From: Streptomyces sp. NBC_00390
GTDB taxonomy: Bacteria > Actinomycetota > Actinomycetes > Streptomycetales > Streptomycetaceae
DNA: 64,000 nt
NCBI RefSeq assembly: GCF_036057275.1
Contig: NZ_CP107945.1
Coordinates: forward strand, 3,968,001 to 4,032,000
Direction of reading: 5' to 3'
Shown: positions 9,750-17,573 of the stretch, piece after piece
Layout of the letters: each line of letters starts with the position of its first letter
How positions within the stretch are numbered: position 1 is the stretch's first letter
Program-made: the position numbers and the translations under genes
Notes under the pieces: model-generated
The model's input: only the letters and a program-made list of their open reading frames with translations
What the model was told of the DNA's origin: nothing
Database searches by the model: none

Positions 9750-10202
9750 TCATTCGGGGCGCTTCGGCCGCCACACCACCAGCGCGCTGGTCTGCTGCAC
9801 GTCCTGGTACGGCACCAGATCGCGCCGGTACGAGGCGTGCACCTGCGCCTCGCGCTGCTGCATCGCCACCGCCGCGCCGTCCACGGCCGCCGACAGTTCG
9901 GCGACGCGCTGCTGGAGCGCCGCGACCTGGTTCTCCAGTTCGATGATGCGCTTGATCCCGGCGAGGTTGATGCCCTCGTCCTGCGACAACTGCTGCACCG
10001 TGCGCAGTAGTTCGATGTCGCGGGCCGAGTAGCGCCGGCCCCGGCCGGCCGTGCGGTCCGGGGAGACCAGACCCAGCCGGTCGTACTGGCGCAGGGTCTG
10101 CGGATGGAGTCCCGACAGCTGTGCCGCCACCGAGATGACGTACACCGGCGACTCGTCCGTCAGCTCGTAAGGGTTGCGACCGCGTCCGGATCTGCCATCC
10201 AT
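9750..10202 (-). CDS. hspR: heat-shock repressor HspR (MerR family)
   Basis: 150 residues. N-terminal MerR-type winged HTH (VYVISVAAQLSGLHPQTLRQ, then YDRLGLVSPDRT and GRRYSARDIELL) followed by a coiled coil (IIELENQVAALQQRVAEL) for dimerisation. HspR binds HAIR elements and uses DnaK as co-repressor, so it represses dnaK and clpB until chaperones are titrated by heat. Last gene of the operon, separated from the dnaJ stop by one base. ATG 10202 is preceded by GGGAG; the upstream in-frame ATG at 10238 lies inside dnaJ. HAIR copies sit at 6020, 13941 and 13993. Confidence 0.95.
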   Translation of the reverse strand: MDGRSGRGRNPYELTDESPVYVISVAAQLSGLHPQTLRQYDRLGLVSPDRTAGRGRRYSARDIELLRTVQQLSQDEGINLAGIKRIIELENQVAALQQRVAELSAAVDGAAVAMQQREAQVHASYRRDLVPYQDVQQTSALVVWRPKRPE

Positions 10203-10203
10203 C

Positions 10204-11385
10204 TCAAGCTCCCTTCGCTGCCTGGAACAGCTCGGCACGCGGGTCCTCGTCCGCGGTGGCGTCGCGGAAGGCCTGCAGTGCTTCCTTCGCCTTGTCGCTG
10301 AGCTCGGTCGGCACCGTCACCTCGACCGTGACCAGCAGGTCGCCGCGGGTGCCGTCCTTGCGCACCGCACCCTTGCCGCGGGCGCGCATCGTGCGCCCGT
10401 TGGGCGTGCCGGCCGGCAGCTTCAGCGTGACCGGCGGCCCGCCGAGGGTGGGAACCTTCACCTCGCCGCCGAGTGTCGCCTCCACATAGGTGACGGGCAC
10501 GGTGACGGTGAGATTGTCGCCCTTGCGGCCGAAGACCGGGTGGGCGTCGACATGGACGACGACATACAGGTCGCCGGCCGGTCCGCCGCGCTCGCCCGGA
10601 GTCCCCTTGCCGCGCAGCCGGATGCGCTGCCCGTCGGAGACCCCCGCCGGGATGCGCACCTGCATGGTGCGCGAGGAGCGGGCGCGCCCGCTGCCCTTGC
10701 AGACCTCGCAGGGATCCTGGGCGATCAGCCCGCGGCCCTTGCAGTCCACGCACGGATCGGTCAGCGAGAAGGACCCGCTGCCACCGCGCGAGACCTGACC
10801 GGTGCCGACACAGGTCGGGCACACCCTGGGTGTGCCGTTCTTGTCGCCGGTGCCCGAACAGGCCTTGCAGGGCGCCTGGCTGGACATCCGCAGCGGGACC
10901 GTGGCCCCGTCGACCGCCTCGGTGAAGCTGAGCGTCACCTCGGACTCGATGTCCTGCCCGCGGCGCGGCTGCGTCCGCGTACCCGGACCGGCGCCCCGGT
11001 TGAACAGGCCGCCGAACACGTCCCCGAGACCGCCGCCGAAGCCGCCCGCGCCACCCTGCGCCCCGCCCTGGGCGCCTCCGAAGAGGTCGCCCAGGTCGAA
11101 GTTGAAGGTGCCGCCGGCGGCGCCGGGACCGGGCCGGAAGCCGCCGTTGCCGAACAGGGCACGGGCGTCGTCGTACTCCTTGCGCCGCTTGGGGTCGCCG
11201 AGGATGTCGTTGGCCTCGGAGATCTCCTTGAAGCGCTCCTCCGCCTTGACGTCGCCCTTGTTGGCGTCCGGATGGTTCTCGCGGGCGAGTTTCCGGTACG
11301 CCTTCTTGATCTCGGCCTCGGTGGCGTCCTTGGGGACGCCGAGAACCTTGTAGTAGTCCTTCTCGACGAAGTCCTTCGTGCTCAT
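10204..11385 (-). CDS. dnaJ: Hsp40 co-chaperone DnaJ
   Basis: 393 residues. J-domain at about 9-75 (KDYYKVLGVPKDATEAEIKK, with the HPD triad in NHPDANKG), a Gly/Phe-rich linker, four zinc-finger repeats (CKACSGTG, CPTCVGTG, CVDCKGRG, CEVCKGSG), and the two C-terminal substrate-binding beta domains. It stimulates DnaK ATPase and delivers substrates. Third gene of the operon, 45 bp after grpE and 1 bp before hspR. Confidence 0.96.
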   Translation of the reverse strand: MSTKDFVEKDYYKVLGVPKDATEAEIKKAYRKLARENHPDANKGDVKAEERFKEISEANDILGDPKRRKEYDDARALFGNGGFRPGPGAAGGTFNFDLGDLFGGAQGGAQGGAGGFGGGLGDVFGGLFNRGAGPGTRTQPRRGQDIESEVTLSFTEAVDGATVPLRMSSQAPCKACSGTGDKNGTPRVCPTCVGTGQVSRGGSGSFSLTDPCVDCKGRGLIAQDPCEVCKGSGRARSSRTMQVRIPAGVSDGQRIRLRGKGTPGERGGPAGDLYVVVHVDAHPVFGRKGDNLTVTVPVTYVEATLGGEVKVPTLGGPPVTLKLPAGTPNGRTMRARGKGAVRKDGTRGDLLVTVEVTVPTELSDKAKEALQAFRDATADEDPRAELFQAAKGA

Positions 11386-11430
11386 CGACGTCCCTCCTTC
11401 CCGACGGTCACTGCCTCGGAGAACTCAAGC

Positions 11431-12072
11431 TCAGCCCTCGTCCGGGCCACCGCTCTCCTCGTCGTTCGCCTTCTCCTCCTTGGGCGCCGCGCCCGGCTGG
11501 GGCTCGGCCACCGCGACCCGCGCGGGGCGGATCGTGCGCTCGCCGATGCGGTACCCCGGCTGAAGCACCGCGACGCACGTCGTCTCGGCGACGTCCGGCG
11601 CATACGAGTGCATCAGGGCCTCGTGGATGGTCGGGTCGAAGGGCTCGCCCTCCTTGCCGAACTGCTGCAGGCCCATCTTGGCGGCGGCCGTCTCGAGAGA
11701 CTCTGCCACCGACTTGAAGCCGCCCACCAGCTCCCCGTGGTCCCGGGCACGGCCGATGTCGTCGAGCACGGGCAGCAGCTCGGTCAGGAGCGTCGCCGTG
11801 GCGATCTCCTTGACCGTGATCCTGTCGCGCTCCACGCGCCGGCGGTAGTTCTGGTACTCGGCCTGGAGCCGCTGGAGGTCGGCCGTGCGCTCGTTGAGCG
11901 CGGTGCGGACCTGGTCCAGCTGAGCCGTCAGACCGGCGATCTTTGCTGCGTCCCCTGCCGGGGCCGCCGGGCCCTCCTTCTGGGAGGACTCGGCGGACTC
12001 GGCGGCGTCGTCAGAGGTGGCGCCGGAGGGGACGTCGGGATTCTCGTCGAAGCCCGGGGTCTCCTCCGTCAC
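11431..12072 (-). CDS. grpE: nucleotide exchange factor GrpE
   Basis: 213 residues. Acidic, disordered N-terminus (about 50 residues) typical of actinobacterial GrpE, long coiled coil (AQLDQVRTALNERTADLQRL, EYQNYRRRVERDR), four-helix segment and C-terminal beta wing (VLQPGYRIGERTIRPARVAV). It releases ADP from DnaK. The start overlaps the dnaK stop by 4 nt, indicating coupling. Confidence 0.95.
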   Translation of the reverse strand: MTEETPGFDENPDVPSGATSDDAAESAESSQKEGPAAPAGDAAKIAGLTAQLDQVRTALNERTADLQRLQAEYQNYRRRVERDRITVKEIATATLLTELLPVLDDIGRARDHGELVGGFKSVAESLETAAAKMGLQQFGKEGEPFDPTIHEALMHSYAPDVAETTCVAVLQPGYRIGERTIRPARVAVAEPQPGAAPKEEKANDEESGGPDEG

Positions 12073-13922
12073 GCGGCACCACCCTTTGCGTCCTTCTCGT
12101 CGTCCACGATCTCGGCGTCGACGACGTCGTCGTCCGCCTTGGCCTGCTCGCCGGCACCGGCACCCGCGCCCGCGGCTGCGCCCTCGGGCGCGGCGTTCGC
12201 GTACAGCGCCTGGCCGAGCTTCTGGCTGACCGCGGCGACCTTCTCGGTGGCGGTGCGGATCTCGGCCGTGTCCTCGCCCTTGAGCTTCTCCTTCAGCTCG
12301 CCGACGGCGGTCTCGACCTCGGTCTTCACATCGCCCGGGACCTTGTCCTCGTTGTCCTTGAGGAACTTCTCGGTCTGGTAGACGAGCTGCTCGCCCTGGT
12401 TGCGGGTCTCGGCGGCCTCGCGGCGGCGGTGGTCCTCGTCCGCGTACTGCTCGGCCTCCTGGCGCATCCGGTCGACCTCGTCCTTCGGCAGCGAGGAGCC
12501 GCCGGTGACGGTCATCTTCTGCTCCTTGCCCGTGCCCAGGTCCTTCGCGGTCACGTGCATGATGCCGTTGGCGTCGATGTCGAAGGCGACCTCGATCTGC
12601 GGGACCCCGCGCGGGGCCGGCGGCAGACCGGTCAGCTCGAACATCCCGAGCTTCTTGTTGTACGCCGCGATCTCACGCTCGCCCTGGTAGACCTGGATCT
12701 GCACGGACGGCTGGTTGTCCTCGGCCGTCGTGAAGATCTCAGACCGCTTGGTCGGGATCGTGGTGTTGCGCTCGATGAGCTTGGTCATGATGCCGCCCTT
12801 GGTCTCGATACCCAGGGACAGCGGGGTCACGTCGAGGAGCAGGACGTCCTTGACCTCACCCTTGAGGACACCCGCCTGCAGCGCGGCGCCGATGGCGACG
12901 ACCTCGTCCGGGTTCACACCCTTGTTGGCGTCCTTGCCGCCGGTCAGCTCCTTGACGAGCTCGGCGACGGCGGGCATACGGGTGGAGCCACCGACCAGCA
13001 CCACGTGGTCGATCTCGGACAGCGCGATGCCGGCGTCCTTGATGACGTTGTGGAACGGGTGCTTGCAGCGCTCGAGCAGGTCCGCGGTCAGCTGCTGGAA
13101 CTGGGCGCGAGTGAGCTTCTCGTCCAGGTGCAGCGGGCCCTCGGCGGAGGCCGTGATGTACGGCAGGTTGATCGTCGTCTCGGTCGAGGACGACAGCTCG
13201 ATCTTCGCCTTCTCCGCGGCCTCGCGAAGACGCTGGAGAGCCATCTTGTCCTTGGACAGGTCGACGCCGTGCCCGCCCGCGAACTGCTTCACCAGGTAGT
13301 CGACGACACGCTGGTCCCAGTCGTCACCACCGAGGTGGTTGTCACCGTTGGTGGCCTTGACCTCGACGACGCCGTCACCGATCTCCAGCAGCGACACGTC
13401 GAAGGTGCCGCCACCGAGGTCGAAGACGAGGATGGTCTGGTCGTCCTTGTCCAGGCCGTAGGCCAGGGCGGCGGCGGTGGGCTCGTTGACGATACGCAGG
13501 ACGTTGAGGCCCGCGATCTCACCGGCTTCCTTGGTCGCCTGACGCTCGGAGTCGTTGAAGTACGCGGGGACGGTGATCACCGCGTCGGTGACCTTCTCGC
13601 CCAGGTACGACTCCGCGTCGCGCTTGAGCTTCTGCAGGATGAACGCGCTCATCTGCTGCGGGTTGAAGTGCTTCCCGTCGAGCTCGATCTTCCAGTCGGT
13701 GCCCATGTGACGCTTGACCGACCGGATGGTCCTGTCGACGTTGGTGACCGCCTGGCGCTTCGCGACCTCGCCGACCAGCACCTCACCGTTCTTCGCGAAG
13801 GCGACGACGGACGGCGTGGTCCTGGCACCCTCGGCGTTGGTGATGACGGTGGGCTCGCCGCCCTCCAGAACGCTGACGACGGAGTTAGTCGTGCCCAGGT
13901 CGATGCCGACCGCACGTGCCAT
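12069..13922 (-). CDS. dnaK: Hsp70 chaperone DnaK
   Basis: 617 residues of normal length. ATPase domain with GIDLGTTNSVVSVLE at the N-terminus, VFDLGGGTFDVSLLEIG (phosphate 2) and VVLVGGSTRMPAV (adenosine) motifs; substrate domain beginning DVTPLSLGIETKGG; helical lid; Gly/Ala-rich and acidic tail. ATG 13922 follows GGAGGA; an in-frame ATG at 14012 lies inside a HAIR element and is not used. First gene of dnaK-grpE-dnaJ-hspR, with two HspR operators within 95 bp of the start. Confidence 0.97.
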   Translation of the reverse strand: MARAVGIDLGTTNSVVSVLEGGEPTVITNAEGARTTPSVVAFAKNGEVLVGEVAKRQAVTNVDRTIRSVKRHMGTDWKIELDGKHFNPQQMSAFILQKLKRDAESYLGEKVTDAVITVPAYFNDSERQATKEAGEIAGLNVLRIVNEPTAAALAYGLDKDDQTILVFDLGGGTFDVSLLEIGDGVVEVKATNGDNHLGGDDWDQRVVDYLVKQFAGGHGVDLSKDKMALQRLREAAEKAKIELSSSTETTINLPYITASAEGPLHLDEKLTRAQFQQLTADLLERCKHPFHNVIKDAGIALSEIDHVVLVGGSTRMPAVAELVKELTGGKDANKGVNPDEVVAIGAALQAGVLKGEVKDVLLLDVTPLSLGIETKGGIMTKLIERNTTIPTKRSEIFTTAEDNQPSVQIQVYQGEREIAAYNKKLGMFELTGLPPAPRGVPQIEVAFDIDANGIMHVTAKDLGTGKEQKMTVTGGSSLPKDEVDRMRQEAEQYADEDHRRREAAETRNQGEQLVYQTEKFLKDNEDKVPGDVKTEVETAVGELKEKLKGEDTAEIRTATEKVAAVSQKLGQALYANAAPEGAAAGAGAGAGEQAKADDDVVDAEIVDDEKDAKGGAA

Positions 13923-13940
13923 TTCGATTCCTCCAGCTGA

Positions 13941-13961
13941 CTTGAGTGGAACTGGCTCAAG
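13941..13961. promoter_or_regulatory. HAIR element 1 (HspR operator) of dnaK
   Basis: CTTGAGT-GGAACTG-GCTCAAG: near-perfect match to the HAIR consensus, 19 bp upstream of the dnaK start, inside the 5' leader. Repression here would block transcription or elongation. Confidence 0.92.
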
Positions 13962-13992
13962 GATGCACGACGGCGCCGACCTCGTCAACAGA

Positions 13993-14013
13993 CCTGAGTC
14001 GAGGCCACTCAAC
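13993..14013. promoter_or_regulatory. HAIR element 2 (HspR operator) of dnaK
   Basis: CCTGAGT-CGAGGCC-ACTCAAC: a second HAIR copy, its centre 52 bp upstream of the first (about five helical turns), as expected for multiple HspR sites known at Streptomyces dnaK promoters. Confidence 0.88.
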
Positions 14014-14142
14014 TTTTATCCGGCCCTTACAGGCATGCTGCGCTCCGCATGCGTGGTGGTGCGGTGCGTGTGGCATACATCTGCGAGAGTCATAGGGGAA
14101 TAATTCGGTCAAGAAGTGTCATTCTTAACGAAGGGCGCGCCC

Positions 14143-14679
14143 ATGTCGGCAAAGCGAGCCGTCGATCTGACGGGCAGCCTGTTCCTCCTGCTGCTCCTGT
14201 CCCCCGTCCTGCTGGCCGTCGCCGCGGCCGTCGCACTGACCTCGCCGGGCCCGGTCCTGACCCGCCGGGAGCGCACCGGCCTCGGCGGCCGGACGTTCAC
14301 GATGCTCACCTTCCGCACGACCCGCGCCGAGTCCCTCACCCCGGTCGGACGGCTGCTGCGCCGCCGTCTCCTGGACACGCTCCCCCAGCTGATCAATGTG
14401 GTGCGCGGCGAGATGTCCCTCGTCGGCCCGCCGCCACTGCCGCCGGCCGCCCCCGGCGGCGCGGCATCCGCCTTCGGGGCCGACCGGGCCCGACAGGCAC
14501 TGCGCCCCGGGATCACCGGCCTGTGGCAGATCAGCGGGCGCTCCGAGCTGCCCTGGGAGGAAATGAGCGTGCTCGACCTGCATTATGTTGAGCAACATTG
14601 GCTGGGACTCGACTTGTGGATCCTGGCGCGGACAGTCCCCGCCGCGGTCGCCGGACGCCCCGCGGTGAGGGTTGCCTGA
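14143..14679 (+). CDS. short bacterial sugar transferase (WbaP/CpsE C-terminal type)
   Basis: 178 residues: a membrane-inserting hydrophobic segment (about 10-35, SLFLLLLLSPVLLAVAAAVA), the SPGPVLTRRERTGLGGRTF loop, LLDTLPQLINVVRGEMSLVG with the catalytic Asp and Arg-Gly-Glu, and RPGITGLWQISGRSELPWEE. It is the catalytic domain alone, without the four-helix N-terminus of the large polyisoprenyl-phosphate hexose-1-phosphate transferases, so it may act on an undecaprenyl carrier in glycan synthesis. ATG 14143 follows AAGGG at 7 nt. It is divergent from dnaK and shares its regulatory region; no other glycan genes are adjacent. Confidence 0.82.
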   Translation: MSAKRAVDLTGSLFLLLLLSPVLLAVAAAVALTSPGPVLTRRERTGLGGRTFTMLTFRTTRAESLTPVGRLLRRRLLDTLPQLINVVRGEMSLVGPPPLPPAAPGGAASAFGADRARQALRPGITGLWQISGRSELPWEEMSVLDLHYVEQHWLGLDLWILARTVPAAVAGRPAVRVA

Positions 14680-14806
14680 GCGACACAGATCACCGCCCGC
14701 CCATCTGCAGTGCGGCACGACAAGTGGGTAGTCTCAGCAACGGACTGAATAAGTTACCGCTTAGTAGATGCGGTTTTCCCACCTCGCAGGCCCGAGGAGC
14801 CCCCAA

Positions 14807-17077
14807 ATGCAGCTCGCCGCGATCATCGTGTCGCTGGTCCTGACCGTGGTCGGCGTTGCGCTCATCGCCCGAGCCGTCGCGCAGATCTACCGGTTCGTCA
14901 AGCTCGGTCAGCCCGTGCCTGCGGGCAGCCGCACCGACGACCCCAAGGCCCGCACGGTCACTCTGGTCAAGGAATTCCTCGGCCATACCCGAATGAACCG
15001 CTGGGGCATCGTCGGCTTCGCCCACTGGTTCGTCGCGATCGGCTTCCTGACGCTGCCCCCGACGCTGGCCCAGGCATACGGCCAGCTCTTCCAGGCGGAC
15101 TGGACCCTGCCCGTCCTGGGCGGCTTCCTGCCGTTCGAGATGTACATCGAGTTCATCGGTCTGATGACCGTTGTCGGTATTGCCATCCTGATCGCGATCC
15201 GGCTGCTGAACCTGCCGTCCCGTGCGGGCCGCAAGTCGCGCTTCGCGGGCTCGAAGGCCTGGCAGGCGTACTTCGTCGAGTACGTCATCCTCACCATCGG
15301 TCTCGCGATCCTGGCGCTGCGGGGCCTCGAGGGCGCTATCCACCACGTGGATCACTACGAGCCGGCGTACTTCGTCTCGTACCCGCTGGTATTGGCCTTC
15401 AAGGGACTGAGCGTCTCCACGCTCCAGAACCTCATCTACTTCACCGCGATGATCAAGATCGGTACGTCGCTGATCTGGATGATCACGGTCTCGCTGAACA
15501 CGAACATGGGTGTGGCCTGGCACCGCTTCCTCGGCTTCCCGAACATCTGGTTCAAGCGCAACGCGGACGGCGCGACCGCGCTCGGCGCGCTGCAGCCGAT
15601 GACGACCGGCGGCAAGCTGATCGACTTCGAGGACCCGGGCGAGGACGACGTCTACGGCGTCTCCCAGGTCGAGCAGTTCTCCTGGAAGGGCATCCTCGAC
15701 TTCTCCACCTGCACCGAGTGCGGCCGCTGCCAGTCGCAGTGCCCCGCCTGGAACACCGGCAAGCCGCTGTCCCCCAAACTCCTGATCATGTCGCTGCGCG
15801 ACCACGCCCACGCCAAGGCCCCCTACCTGCTGGCCGGCGGCGGCAAGACCATGGAGGGCGAGGAGAAGGCCTCCCCGGAGCAGCTGAAGGACGTCCCCGC
15901 CGCCGCGCTGGCCCAGGCCGAACGCCCGCTGATCGGCACCGCCGAGGAGAACGGCGTCATCGACCCGGACGTGCTGTGGTCCTGCACCACCTGCGGTGCC
16001 TGCGTGGAGCAGTGCCCGGTCGACATCGAGCACATCGACCACATCGTCGACATGCGCCGCTACCAGGTGATGATCGAGTCCTCGTTCCCGTCGGAGGCGG
16101 GCACGATGCTCAAGAACCTGGAGAAGAAGGGCAACCCCTGGGGCCTGGCCAAGAAGCAGCGCGTGGAGTGGACCAAGGAGGTCGACTTCGAGGTCCCGAT
16201 CGTCGGCAAGGACGTCGAGGACCTCACCGAGGTCGACTACCTCTACTGGGTCGGCTGCGCCGGCGCCCTGGAGGACCGCGCGAAGAAGACCACCAAGGCC
16301 TTCGCGGAACTGCTGCACATGGCGGGCGTGAAGTTCGCCATCATGGGCGGCGAGGAGAAGTGCACCGGTGACTCCCCGCGCCGCCTGGGCAACGAACCGC
16401 TGTTCCAGCAGCTCGGCCAGGAGAACGTCGCCATGCTCAACATGGCCTTCGGCGAGGACGACGAGGACCCCGCGACGAAGAAGCCGAAGTCGGCCAAGAA
16501 GATCGTCGCGACCTGCCCGCACTGCTTCAACACGATCGCGAACGAGTACCCCCAGCTGGGCGGCGAGTTCGAGGTCATCCACCACACCCAGCTGCTGCAG
16601 CACCTCATCGACGAGGGCAAACTCGTCCCCGTCACCCCCGTCGACGGCCTGATCACCTACCACGACCCCTGCTACCTGGGCCGCCACAACAAGGTCTACA
16701 CACCCCCGCGCGAGATCATGTCCGCCGTCCCGGGCCTGCGCCAGCAGGAGATGCACCGCCACAAGGAACGCGGCTTCTGCTGCGGCGCCGGCGGCGCCCG
16801 CATGTGGATGGAGGAGCGGATCGGCAAGCGCATCAACAACGAACGCGTCGACGAAGCCCTCTCCCTCAACCCCGACATCGTCTCCACCGCCTGCCCCTTC
16901 TGCCTCGTCATGCTCACCGACTCCGTCAACGGCAAGAAGAACGACGGCCAGGCCAAGGAAACCGTCCAGGTCGTCGACGTCGCCCAACTCCTCCTCGACT
17001 CCGTCAAGACGCCGCCTGCCGACCCGGCGCCGTCGGAGGAGCCGGAGGGCGCTCCGGAACCGGAGCCGGCGAAGTAA
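14807..17077 (+). CDS. membrane-bound iron-sulfur reductase (Rv0338c/HdrD-like)
   Basis: 756 residues. N-terminal membrane part with several helices (heme-b-type NarI-like fold), then two 4Fe-4S motifs (CTECGRCQSQCP and CTTCGACVEQCP), and a C-terminal pair of heterodisulfide-reductase CCG domains (HDPCYLGRHN; GFCCGAGGARMWMEE; STACPFC). Known actinobacterial homologues are called iron-sulfur-binding reductases; they are thought to pass electrons between a soluble donor and the quinone pool, but the physiological couple is not established. ATG 14807 is preceded by GAGGAG. The C-terminal tail is Pro/Glu-rich. Single gene ending at a perfect hairpin. Confidence 0.88.
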   Translation: MQLAAIIVSLVLTVVGVALIARAVAQIYRFVKLGQPVPAGSRTDDPKARTVTLVKEFLGHTRMNRWGIVGFAHWFVAIGFLTLPPTLAQAYGQLFQADWTLPVLGGFLPFEMYIEFIGLMTVVGIAILIAIRLLNLPSRAGRKSRFAGSKAWQAYFVEYVILTIGLAILALRGLEGAIHHVDHYEPAYFVSYPLVLAFKGLSVSTLQNLIYFTAMIKIGTSLIWMITVSLNTNMGVAWHRFLGFPNIWFKRNADGATALGALQPMTTGGKLIDFEDPGEDDVYGVSQVEQFSWKGILDFSTCTECGRCQSQCPAWNTGKPLSPKLLIMSLRDHAHAKAPYLLAGGGKTMEGEEKASPEQLKDVPAAALAQAERPLIGTAEENGVIDPDVLWSCTTCGACVEQCPVDIEHIDHIVDMRRYQVMIESSFPSEAGTMLKNLEKKGNPWGLAKKQRVEWTKEVDFEVPIVGKDVEDLTEVDYLYWVGCAGALEDRAKKTTKAFAELLHMAGVKFAIMGGEEKCTGDSPRRLGNEPLFQQLGQENVAMLNMAFGEDDEDPATKKPKSAKKIVATCPHCFNTIANEYPQLGGEFEVIHHTQLLQHLIDEGKLVPVTPVDGLITYHDPCYLGRHNKVYTPPREIMSAVPGLRQQEMHRHKERGFCCGAGGARMWMEERIGKRINNERVDEALSLNPDIVSTACPFCLVMLTDSVNGKKNDGQAKETVQVVDVAQLLLDSVKTPPADPAPSEEPEGAPEPEPAK

Positions 17078-17097
17078 CCGTCTTCGTACGCGACCAA

Positions 17098-17140
17098 AAG
17101 AACGGCCGGACCTGCCTCGGGGGCAGGACCGGCCGTTCTT
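17098..17140 (+). terminator. terminator of the iron-sulfur reductase gene
   Basis: AAGAACGGCCGG (17098-17109) pairs with CCGGCCGTTCTT (17129-17140), and the inner CCTGCC/GGCAGG extends the stem; only one bulged base. Begins 20 bp past the stop. Confidence 0.9.
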
Positions 17141-17334
17141 GCGTGGGTCATGTGGGTGCCACACCGGTCCCGGAAATTTCTTGCTGCCCCATACAACCCT
17201 TGGGCCACGTCGCAGGTCTCCTGTTCGCCGACCGACTCGTTGCATCGTGAACAACTTCCGGTGAACGGGGAGGAACGCCCCCCATTGTCTGCGGATGCCC
17301 GTCCGGCATTCCGCATGCTGCAGGAGAACCCCGC

Positions 17335-17493
17335 ATGCAGAAGCACTTCCGCATCGCCCCGGCCACGGCCACCGCGGCGACGCTCACGGCCGGCCTGCCC
17401 GCCGCGAGGGCCGGCCTCCGCACCATCTCGCCCAGCACCTCGGGCGTCCCGACGACCGGCGCCCCCCTTTCCGGCGCCGACTTCGCCAACTGA
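17335..17493 (+). pseudogene. internally deleted FG-GAP gene relic (signal peptide plus tail)
   Basis: A 52-residue open frame too short for usual gene finding. It starts like the following FG-GAP genes (AGGAG ribosome site; MQKHFRIAPATATAATLTAG resembles their export signals) but runs straight into a short end (GVPTTGAPLSGADFAN) resembling their C-termini, with the whole beta-propeller absent. It lies directly upstream of the intact tandem array, so it is best read as a deletion relic. It could still produce a small exported peptide. Confidence 0.55.
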
Positions 17494-17519
17494 CACCCGG
17501 CCCCATCCGATCGGCCGAC

Positions 17520-17549
17520 CGGTGCCGTACGCCCCGTCGTACGGCACCG
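17520..17549. terminator. perfect 12-bp hairpin upstream of FG-GAP gene 1
   Basis: CGGTGCCGTACG (17520-17531), 6-nt loop, complement at 17538-17549. It lies 27 bp after the relic stop and 24 bp before the next start; a terminator of the relic transcript, or a leader structure of gene 1. Confidence 0.65.
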
Positions 17550-17573
17550 CGGCCTGGACACCTGCGGAGTCCC

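Noticed and set aside
9262..9774. 170-codon minus-strand frame upstream of regulator copy 2
   Set aside because: It covers the dnaK operon terminator and an inverted repeat, is Arg/Pro/Ser-rich, and resembles no protein.
14690..17254. 854-codon open frame antisense to the iron-sulfur reductase
   Set aside because: Same antisense artefact; the plus strand has clear 4Fe-4S and CCG motifs.
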